A DNA stretch of 64,000 nucleotides from Pectinophora gossypiella (lineage: Eukaryota; Arthropoda; Insecta; Lepidoptera; Gelechiidae). Location of the stretch: positions 6,292,236-6,356,235 of the forward strand of contig NC_065426.1 in the NCBI RefSeq assembly GCF_024362695.1. Direction: 5' to 3'. Positions 54,001 through 61,267 of the stretch are shown piece by piece (position 1 is the first letter of the stretch; the number at the start of each line of letters is the position of its first letter). Made by a program: the position numbers and the translations under genes. Under the pieces are notes generated by a model, which saw only the letters and a program-made list of their open reading frames with translations, searched no databases and was not told the DNA's origin.

Positions 54001-57000
54001 ACATTCTACGAGGTGGACGCAGTAGACCGGAGGAAAACCAAGGAAGCAGCATTCGAAATGCACCTGGCCATTCTCGCTTCTAGCAATGGACATATATTGC
54101 TGTCCACCATACCTCATCCAGAGGCTAGTGATCCCGTCTATGAAATTGGTAAGGATGACTTTAAAGGAATAAATAGACGCAGACCTACCTACAAAAAAAA
54201 TTAGTAGAAAGTGCAAAGAATGGTATGTGTGTGAGAGGTGTGAGAACTGAGATGACGAATAACAGAATACGAGTACATGTTGTGCCGACCCCACTTAGGG
54301 TGGAATAAGGGCAGAACTCTGTGGCGTTCACGGCCTCTGTGGTCCAGTGGTTGAGCGTTGGACTCACGATCCGGAGGCCCCGGGTTCGAATCCTGGTGGG
54401 GACATATATCACAAAATTCACTTTGTGATCCCTAGTTTGGTTAGGACATTACAGGCTGATCACCTGATTGTCCAAAAAGTAAGATGATCCGTGCTTCGGA
54501 AGGCACGTTAAGCCGTTGGTCCCGGTTACGACTTACTGATGTAAGTAAGTAGTCGTTACATGAGCCATGTCAGGGGCCTTTGGCGGCTCAATAGTAACCC
54601 TGACACCAGGGTTGATGAGGCTAGTATTCCACCTCACAACCCACACGATAAGAAGAAGGGCAGAAGGATAATATGACAGACCAACTAAAAAAATAAATAA
54701 TAGACTTTAAAGTACTAATAAGTAGTGATATTTACGTTGGTAGATACGGAAAATATGGCTTAACCGGGAAAGAATCTATGGCGATATTTTTTTTCTGGTG
54801 AAAACCTGTAATTGGCTTTTTTGTTTCTATATTTTAAAGCTATATTGTTTTGTTTTGGAAGCTGTTGGTTTTCCAATTAAGTAATAAATAAATTAGTCAA
54901 ATCACTTAGTTACGGTTCTTAAAAACATATAAAAAGTGCAATCTTCACACCCTCACTAATTATTTAAAAAATGACAAATCATAACACAAATCCACATGGG
55001 GAAGTCAGAGTTACAACCATCGTAAGATGAACTAAGTACCCACACTTCGACAAGATTTTTGTTAGACCAACGTAATAAGTGGTGAGCTGTGATACTGAAC
55101 CATACCATTACACTGTCTGTAATGGTCGAGCCAACGGTATAAAGGAAACCTAGGACATTACAGACTGATCACATGATTGTACGAAAGTAAGACGATCCGT
55201 GCTTCGGAAAGCACGTTAAGCCGTTGGTCCCGATTACTACTTACTAATGTATGTACGTAGTCGTTACATGAGTCATATCAGGGGCCTTTGGCGGCTCAAT
55301 AGTAACCCTGACACCAGGGTTGAGAAGGTTAGCAATCCACCTCAAAACCCACACGATAGAAGAAGAAAAGGAAAGCTGCACTTCAGATAAATTAATAACT
55401 CATTGGTACACTCCCCGTTTGAGAAGCAATCCAGTGTACCACAGTACCACTAGACAACAGTACTCATGAAAAAAAATCCTATACAAAAATATGAAAGTAC
55501 TTACTTAACCCTTTCGCGGACAGAGATCATGGGTCATTGATGGTTCATAACAGGTAATACGACACCTTGGGATCGGAACGTCATTAGACGTTCTGTCCTT
55601 GAAAGTGTTTAGTATGCTTCCAACAAATAAGAAAAAAACTCCACCTACCTTGACATCCATGTAGACAGCAAACCAGATCTACCAAGTCACACAAGCCTGC
55701 AGATATTTGGTAAAGTCCTGCACTGCCATAGGGTTGAGCACGATCATGTGCTTTGATAGTCATAGTCACAGAGTTCACAATATTTGCACTAACGCATTAT
55801 CACCACCGAAGGTATGAAACTAGCACGCCAAAAGACAAACTACCGCGAAGGGAAGACAAAACGACTGTCCTCGCGCGCGACCGTCAGTGAACTGACCTTC
55901 ACATCGCAAATGACGATGGTGAGAAGAAAATTAATGGATACATTTTCTTCTTACCCACTAATAATAAATAATTATTTACTAAAAATAAACTACTAATAAT
56001 AAATATATAAAAATTAATTATGTACCTTTGAGGTCCTTGGCGGGTCAATAATAACCCTGACACCAGAGTTGATCAGGTCCTTCATCCACTTCACAACTCA
56101 CACGATAACAGAAAAGAAATAAAAAATATGCCTAATATTAATGTCAATGACGATAATTATGATGTTAAGTTTTCAGGTGGTACTGAGCTACCAGAGACCA
56201 CTAACATGTCTCATGTAACGACTGCATACTTAAGTACATAGGGACCGACTGGTTAACGTGTTCTTAGAAGCGCGGATCACCTTACTTTCACACAAACAGG
56301 TGTTCACCAACCAAACTAAAGATCACAAAGGGATTTCTACGACAGGATCCCACCGGAAATCGAACTCGGGATCTCCAGAAAGACCGATGATGTAACCACT
56401 AGACCATCGAAGCCGTTATTACATTTATTTTGATAGTGTCACCTCACCACTATTCAACATTGTTCTATATGTGGAAGCTTGTAATTGGATTTCTACTAAC
56501 TACCTTTGTATTAATTTGCAAATGAAGCTGTTAGCTCCCCGAAGATAATAAAATAAGTAATTAAATTGTTTCAGTGGTGGGTGGCGGTGGGAACAAGTTC
56601 ACGGAACTCCGACGCAATCTACGACGCAACGCTAAGACTTCAGAAAAAACCGTGGGAATACTATCTCCCATTGATTTCAGAGCGTTCTATATTAGGATGT
56701 CTGAAGGTAACACCACTCAAGATCATCACTCAATTTTTGCTGCAGTAAACAGAACCAGAAATATTTTCTTTTCAATAATTTCAACAAATGATTTAAAAGA
56801 AATGCGTGGCGTGAATTATATCGAGGACTTATGTCGACCAATAGCCGTACGAAGTATATATATTATATAGCACGAAGTATATATATATATGTAGATAGCA
56901 TTCGCAGCGTCTATTGGAGTATGTTCCTTCTCAATAAAAATGTGTAATAGTTGTTCCATTTGAAATTTAATTACTTAATCGCAGAATAATTTAAGACATT

Positions 57001-60000
57001 ATCATTTTGTGTCAAAACATTTATAATGATATTACAGATGGTGTCATAGAGTTTGGCAAAGAAGGTGAAGCTCTACCTATTTTAAGCTACAATGATGTCG
57101 ATCCTCTTACGATCAAATACTTCAGTTTTGCCGCGTGGAATGGCGTAGAAGCCAAGTTTCTGTACGACTGTCCTAACCCCAACGATAACAGTACTGATGG
57201 TAAATATATCTATTACCTTCTTATAAAATTAGATTTAGTTTAAACTGCCACGGCGGTTGCCTAAACTAAAAAATAGAAGTATGATGTCAAAAAGTGAGCA
57301 CAATATTTTTCTTTCTCAATTAGCCTATGTGCGAAGAGAAATTGTAAGACCTTACTTAGAGCAAAGTAACATGAAGTAATACAAAAAGATTTTTAGTCCA
57401 TTTAATCAAAATTAATTTAACTGACTGGGTTAAGTTAGGGAACTTTGAAATTAGTACCGTCCTTCACTTACAATACGTGCAAGAAAAAGATGCAGGTAAT
57501 TTTAGTTCTGTCAAATTTTGTTAAAATTAAGTTTAAACAAAGTACCAAAAGGATCTTTTTTATAGCACCAGACTCGCAAGAAGTGGAACCAAAGCTATCA
57601 AACTCTGAACAGCTTAAAAGAACATTGCTAATGGACCGTCCACCAAACCAACCACCAGGTCCGACTGTCAATGTTAAAATTGACTTCAGTGTCACCAGCG
57701 TCAAGTATGATGCTCTCGACTCCAAACTTACTACTGGATTGGCTGTGGTTGCTGTAAGTAATTATTCAACAATCGTTATTCACTTGTTATAGATCTGATG
57801 GACTAGTTACGTTAACCCTTATAACTAAGACTTATGTGGTAGCCGTTGAAGTCAAGGGTTCTTTACTTCTGACCTTGCAGTAGATCGTCTGATTTTTTTG
57901 GAACTTCGTCATCAGTCCCTAGCCTTTTTTTTCTCAGGGTCCGCTTACCGAACTTGAAGAGGTAGACAAAGATATTAATATATGTATACACCCACTCCTC
58001 GCCAGCTACGTTTCAGTCTCATGTAATAGGGAGCCATCGACTGAGCACAAATCCTGAGAAAACACGTGATATCAATTATCTATCAAACTTGAATTCAAAC
58101 TCACAAAGTCTAATTCAGTGGTTTAGAGCTCAAGTTGGGAGATGTAAGAAGTCACGCGTTACGTTTGACATTGTGAAGAAAACTATTTCTTTCAGGTTTG
58201 GACCGATGACAGTATGGCATGGAATCCAAGCAAATTCAATGGAACCACCAGCCTTAAATTTCGACAGGGACAGATATGGCGTCCTACTTTCTTCGTCTTC
58301 AAGTGAGTGGTTTATCTAACCGATTTCCTATACTATATGCTAGCGACACCGTATCGAATAATGAGGGGGATGATTCAGCTCATTGTGATTCTAGTGGATT
58401 TTCCCGTCACAATTTTTTTTCAATTCCATACTTTTTCGACGCAGAATGATTAGCTGAATTGTCCCCATCTCAGTATTCGGTACGGTATCACTAACGCCCT
58501 ATATATCACTTCGAGGCTTTATTACGAAAACCAAATATCTGAATCTCAAAAAGCTATTTATTAATTTCAGCTCTGACAATACAGATATCATGAACAGCAA
58601 GAATACTGAACTAATCTCGATGGTCTACAGCGGTGAAGCAACGTTTCACTTCCAATCCAAAATAACTACATGGTGTTACGAAACTGAAACTATGAACAGG
58701 TGAGATAGGTGAGATTTGGAATGCTTCATAATCTCCCATGCGTTATCCTGTTTTGAAAGGGTCAACTTGCCTAACTTAAAGATTTAACAAGTCCAGTTTT
58801 TTATAGAAGTGACTGCTTGTCTGACCTTCCAACCAGCAAATGGAAAAGCAGCCTAATGCAAGTTAGGTCACAAACAAACATCCGAAACGCAATTCTCGAG
58901 AATGTGGGTTTCCTTACGATGTTTTCCCTTATTCCTAAGCATGAACATTTATAATCCAAATATGAATTCGATAATTGGTTTAGACCCGTGATGGCATTAG
59001 AACCTGCGACTTCACAGGGAGAGTCAAGCATTCCCCCAACTGGGCTACATTTTTTGGATAACCTGTACATCAATATCATCCAATAATAATTCCAAATAAA
59101 TAAAAAAAATAAGCAAATATACTTTGTCATTTAAAAAAAAAAGATATGCACGACAAGCAGTATGTATTATTTTGCGTTTTTCAGTCAGTGACACTGCAAT
59201 CTAGAGACTTATTATTTAATTTAATATTACAGATGGCCAAATGACGAGTACTCATGTTCCATTTTGATTGGAGCTTGGGAACCACACGAGACAATCACAC
59301 TGGAAGGCCTGAGTACAAAAAATAATAAACTAAACGTGGTGAGCTTATTAAACATTTAATCACTTTAAGTACCGAAAGTTGAGTAATTTTAGTATTACCT
59401 GCAGCTCTGCTTACAAAATATTTGCTACACACATGCTACACATCAAAAATTCATCATCATCAATTTAAGAGCCACGCTCTTGTCGTGCAGGATTTTCCAT
59501 GCTACTTTATTAGGGAAAAATAGGGCAGTGGTTTCCCTCTTGCCTTCCGCCCCGCAGTACTCTGTCTGACGCAAGTGGGATTGCGCCCAGAGTAGTCTAT
59601 TACAAAGCCATACTAGGACTCCTGTCCTCCGCCTCTGAATAGTACTGACAGTTACTGCTGCCCTCTGTCAGGTCAAAAATTAAAACATTAAAAAAAAAGC
59701 TTTTAATTTCAATTTAGAATTGGTGCGGGGCGGAGAGTGAGAAAAAAATCATTACGATGTCACTAACACCTCGCAGCACCTCGCATATTCTTTATTCTAT
59801 GCTGCGCTTTGTTCAACAGTTTGCTGACATAGACGATATTGTAACAAACGAATGGGACATGGATGTCAAGATTGGAGTGGTTCCAATCACAGTATGGAGT
59901 AAACTATTCGTGCAAATGGACAACCAGACACATCAGAGCGACAGATTGCTGTTAACATTGCAACTGAAGAGACGAGCTTCGGCTCTGAACATTGTGTTTT

Positions 60001-60015
60001 ACACTCCGTTGCTAG
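50983..60015 (+). CDS. Multi-exon gene: secreted FAMeT-domain plus Cys-loop ligand-binding-domain fusion (3' end uncertain)
   Basis: Nine exons: 50983-51064, 53951-54148, 56575-56706, 57038-57199, 57566-57753, 58196-58302, 58571-58699, 59233-59338 and 59820-60015. All junctions are GT/AG, and the running phases (1,1,1,1,0,2,2,0,1) join into one frame of 433 codons plus one base. The start ATG has A at -3 and opens a signal peptide. Residues about 28-182 match the Methyltransf_FA family (PF12248) and residues about 225-433 match the neurotransmitter-gated channel ligand-binding family (PF02931). Four N-glycosylation sequons (N21, N188, N269 and one in exon 9) fit an extracellular protein. FAMeT domains carry no classical SAM-binding motif, and their enzymatic role is disputed. 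The fused protein could bind a small ligand outside the cell, but that is inference. Exon 9 stops at the expected start of transmembrane helix 1, so more exons are likely, either at 60486 or beyond the retrotransposon. Confidence 0.85.
51100..51315 (+). pseudogene. LINE ORF2 C-terminal remnant in intron 1
   Basis: The + strand encodes, with a frameshift, Y-R-R-R-G-R-P-R-K-R-W-L-D-D-L-D-A and then a D-R-K-K-W-K-E-E-G-like stretch, the GRPxxRW...W signature at the C-terminus of RTE-like LINE polyproteins. No reverse transcriptase core remains, so it is a dead 5'-truncated copy, sense to the host gene. Confidence 0.6.
52084..52312. mobile_element. Family B MITE (monomer) in intron 1
   Basis: A 229-bp palindromic element. 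The left end TATACAGGGTGTTAGTGACA recurs inverted at the right end (TGTCACTAACACCCTGTATA), with about 27 matching bases. Inside come the paired motifs CCATGATTCTGAGTTGATAT and GGAATTTTCCGTCGC, also in inverted copies. It has no coding capacity. It is the best-preserved single copy of the family that occurs as dimers at 11.5, 39.9 and 43.7 kb. Confidence 0.8.
53591..53740. mobile_element. Family K MITE in intron 1
   Basis: Imperfect terminal inverted repeats: left GGGGCGTTAAAAGGGCCACA, right (inverted) AGGGGTTAAAAAGGCCACTT, followed by the paired motif GAAG(T/C)AATTCATC. Total about 150 bp, with no coding capacity. A partial relative lies at 19710-19808. It ends about 210 bp before exon 2. Confidence 0.65.
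53951..57199 (+). CDS. Exons 2-4: FAMeT-like (Methyltransf_FA) domain
   Basis: Exon 2 (53951-54148) carries C32 and C37, the AFEMHLAILASSNGHILLST stretch typical of the family, and ends in VYEI. Exon 3 (56575-56706) continues with VVGGGGNKF, the glycine-rich turn, and the RAFYIRMSE strand. Exon 4 (57038-57199) carries GVIEFGKEGEALPILSYND, then W171, and a C182 just after the domain. These are hallmarks of insect and crustacean FAMeT-like proteins, although the mostly two-repeat family members lack a receptor domain. The domain spans about 155 residues, close to one full repeat. Exons are joined across introns of 2426 bp and 331 bp, both with GT/AG ends. Confidence 0.85.
54331..54657 (+). mobile_element. 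Family A SINE, full length, intron 2
   Basis: A tRNA-like head (CTCTGTGGTCCAGTGGTTGA, with B-box-like GGGTTCGAATCC near 54382) is followed by a body with CTAGTTTGGTTAGGACATTA, the central core CGTGCTTCGGAAGGCACGTT (about 54490), GTTACATGAGCCATGTCAGG and the 3' end CTCACAACCCACACGATA. About 327 bp. It is one of the most intact copies and shows the full order used to recognise the fragments elsewhere. Confidence 0.85.
55153..55372 (+). mobile_element. Family A SINE, 5'-truncated, intron 2
   Basis: Starts at GGACATTACAGACTGATCAC, has the core (CGTGCTTCGGAAAGCACGTT) and runs to CCCACACGATAGAAGAAG. The tRNA-like head is missing; a family G repeat (54985-55140) lies just upstream. Confidence 0.75.
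55506..55609. mobile_element. Short TTAA-type MITE in intron 2
   Basis: The left end TTAACCCTTTCGCGGACAGA pairs with an inverted right end reading TAAACACTTTCAAGGACAGA. The CCCTTT next to TTAA is the usual terminus of piggyBac-like elements. About 104 bp, no coding capacity. Confidence 0.45.
56028..56417. mobile_element. Two opposed, diverged family A SINE pieces, intron 2
   Basis: 56028-56112 is a + strand 3' end (GGTCAATAATAACCCTGACA to CACAACTCACACGATA). 56176-56417 is a - strand copy with a core remnant (GGTTAACGTGTTCTTAGAAG on +) and a tRNA-like head ending near 56410. Both are strongly diverged. Together they make an imperfect inverted pair just upstream of exon 3. Confidence 0.6.
57566..60015 (+). 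CDS. Exons 5-9: Cys-loop receptor-type ligand-binding domain up to the start of TM1
   Basis: Exon 5 (57566-57753) has a proline-rich linker, then V-N-V-K-I-D-F and the Y-D-A-L-D-S-K-L-T strand. Exon 6 (58196-58302) starts VWTDDSMAWNPSKF, which aligns with the W-x-D and W-x-P motifs of nicotinic subunits, but the usual W-x-P-D reads W-R-P-T (W282-T285). Exons 7-8 (58571-58699, 59233-59338) form the Cys-loop from C325 to C341; WPNDEYSC aligns with FPFDEQTC. There are 15 residues between the cysteines instead of 13. GAW(346-348) matches the loop-B GSW. Exon 9 (59820-60015) has no vicinal cysteine pair, so it is not an alpha-type binding site. It ends LKRRASALNIVFYTPLL, matching the R-R-x-x-x-x-FYT entry to helix 1. 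Confidence 0.82.
57975..58085 (+). repeat. Family O dispersed repeat, intron 5
   Basis: ACACCCACTCCTCGCCAGCTACGT to GATATCAATTATCTATC corresponds to a second copy at 20985-21085 (ACACCCACGTCAGCTACATT ... ATATCAATTAACTATG). The class is not recognised. Confidence 0.5.
58334..58506. mobile_element. Family B MITE, shortened, intron 6
   Basis: Left end CTAGCGACACCGTATCGAAT and right end TACGGTATCACTAACGCCCT are inverted; the inner CATGATTCTGAG pair is partly deleted. It occupies most of the 268-bp intron between exons 6 and 7. Confidence 0.65.
58738..59048 (-). mobile_element. Family H tRNA-headed SINE, intron 7
   Basis: On the - strand a tRNA-like head reads AGTTGGGGGAATGCTTGACT, then the B-box-like GCAGGTTCTAATGC; the 3' part contains CATTCTCGAGAATTGCGTTT and AACTTGCATTAGGCTGC. 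Same order as the copies at 5380-5693 and 45455-45764. Confidence 0.7.
59455..59675 (-). repeat. Family E repeat, intron 8
   Basis: On + it runs ATTTAAGAGCCACGCTCTTG to TTACTGCTGCCCTCTGTCAG. It matches, in the opposite sense, 47815-48055 and 41050-41258. The end that reads AAGAGCGTGGCTCTTAAATT is also found next to a LINE C-terminus at 38700, so family E is probably a LINE 3' region. Confidence 0.65.
59745..59775. repeat. Family B MITE terminus close to the exon 9 acceptor
   Basis: ATTACGATGTCACTAACACC is one terminal repeat of family B. It ends about 48 bp before the AG of exon 9, so part of this intron's 3' end may be transposon-derived. Confidence 0.6.
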
Positions 60016-60069
60016 GTAAGTGTAATTATTTTTGCAGAAATCTTTATTTCTTTATTATTATTTGTATGT

Positions 60070-60124
60070 CGTTTCCATATCTCGGGACTATGGAGTCCCG
60101 GACTTTTGGATGGCGTGCGTGGGT
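60070..60124 (+). repeat. Family T repeat start, intron 9
   Basis: CATATCTCGGGACTATGGAG through GTCCCGGACTTTTGGATGGC matches the start of the copy at 13785. It then diverges into a GC-richer block. Confidence 0.55.
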
Positions 60125-60480
60125 GATAAACTGAATGGGCCACCTATATAGCAGCAACATGTTTGTGAGCAGCTCAGGATGTCGAGAGGTGTACACCGCT
60201 TTCTGCGAAGCGGTTTACCCGCCTCACCAACTCGCGTCTTATGCGAATTTCACCTCCACCCTGCGAGAGTATAACTCTAGCTCACCCTGTCCGGCCAATG
60301 AAGGGAATCTATAGGTGAGAGACCTGGGGCCCCGCTAGGGTCTACTCTGGCTGGCCAGTGAAGGCAAGCCGGAGACGGACGGTCTGAACGACTCTCGGGG
60401 GATCTCAGCTCCGTGGTGTCGTCACTCACCAACAGCTCGCCACATGCTGGCCTGCGGAGACTCACTGAACTGTTGATTTT
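60125..60480. other. GC-richer block, unidentified
   Basis: Unusually GC-rich for the window, with CTGTCCGGCCAATGAAGG and TCTGGCTGGCCAGTGAAGG as two related motifs 65 bp apart. Probably a repeat body. I recognise neither a protein nor a named family here. Confidence 0.3.
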
Positions 60481-60485
60481 ACCAG

Positions 60486-60604
60486 GTTTACTGATGAATT
60501 CACCAGGGGGCGATGGGATCGTCACTTCTCTATTATTAATTATGCAAACATATATTATACAACAAAGTGTAATAAAAACCAGAAAGGTTTGTACGTTCAC
60601 CTAA
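60486..60604 (+). CDS. Candidate terminal exon 10 of the fusion gene (tentative)
   Basis: A fair acceptor (CTGTTGATTTTACCAG) precedes an open stretch whose phase exactly accepts the single leftover G of exon 9. It reads G-L-L-M-N-S-P-G-G-D-G-I-V-T-S-L-L-L-I-M, then more, to a TAA at 60602-60604. The piece G-D-x-I-V-x-S-L-L resembles the start of transmembrane helix 2, but only about 12 residues separate it from FYT, too few for a full helix 1. If real, the protein is 472 residues with truncated membrane helices. An alternative donor at AAAG|GTTTGT (60584-60590) would let it continue. No AATAAA lies between the stop and the LTR. The exon may also be chance. Confidence 0.33.
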
Positions 60605-60828
60605 AGGGAATCGTCGTAACAAATATAGATACATCAAAACTTTACGCACCTACACTCAAAGGAAAACCACTTAAATGATGAATGTGAATGTTCATAATGT
60701 AAAAACAATCTGAATTTTCCTACTAATCACTAAAATCACAGAAATAACATTGGAGTCATAATAACTTGTACCTAGTGATCAAAAACTGGTTACTAGTAAG
60801 TTAGTTAGCTTAGTTATTAGATAATATA

Positions 60829-61127
60829 TGTGGGATAAGTAAGAGGCTGAATGTTGATTTCTAAACGAAGATGAATAAAGAAAAGATGGATGAGTGACTT
60901 GAAATGAACGGAGTGAAATGAACGGTGTGAACGGATTGAGATGACTGATTTTTAAAAAGAGACGTTGGGTGAGAGTCGAGGTGGAAGGGTGTTATTTTTT
61001 GATCTGCGTTAATCGTTAATATTTTCAATTAAAAAAAGTGTAATGTCTGCGCGCTTATTAAGAAGGAAACAATAAAAAAAGGTGTTAAAGGTGCTAACGT
61101 GTTTAATTCTCGCCCGACGATCCCACA
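60829..61127 (+). repeat. 5' LTR of the Gypsy element
   Basis: The LTR is bounded by TGTGGGAT at 60829 and its inverted counterpart ATCCCACA ending at 61127, an 8-bp terminal inverted repeat of the usual TG...CA form. The length is 299 bp. AATAAA-like motifs occur at about 60876 and 61067 and can serve as poly(A) signals. The primer site lies four bases after the end. The five bases before the LTR are ATATA, the predicted target duplication, which should recur after the 3' LTR. The partner LTR is outside the window, so the boundaries rest on the terminal motifs alone. Confidence 0.75.
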
Positions 61128-61131
61128 ATTT

Positions 61132-61149
61132 TGGGGGCTCGTCTAAAGA
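61132..61149 (+). other. Primer-binding site, tRNA-Pro-like
   Basis: TGGGGGCTCGTC (61132-61143) is complementary to the 3' end of tRNA-Pro including its CCA; it is the same 12-base start as the known tRNA-Pro primer site of murine gammaretroviruses. The match then stops (TAAAGA instead of CGGGAT). A 12-base match is adequate for many insect Gypsy elements. Confidence 0.7.
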
Positions 61150-61267
61150 AGAGGGCGCAGACATTCAGCACGTGTCGGAAAGGTGGCGGCGCGGCGAAAT
61201 ATATTTGATAATTACAAGGCGATCAACAACTGTTTTACGACGACAAGGATATTTGTAACACGGATTA

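Noticed and set aside
53828..54421. Open frames on the - strand opposite exon 2
   Set aside because: Antisense shadows of exon 2 and of the SINE head at 54331.
57445..57565. Upstream extension of exon 5 in the open frame from 57445
   Set aside because: The extension is Lys/Phe-rich without similarity, and the TTTTTTATAG acceptor at 57565 fits the phase from exon 4.
60038..60134. Exon 10 starting after TTTTTGCAG at 60038
   Set aside because: The reading enters the family T repeat (I-S-G-L-W-S-P-like), which also occurs at 13.8 kb.
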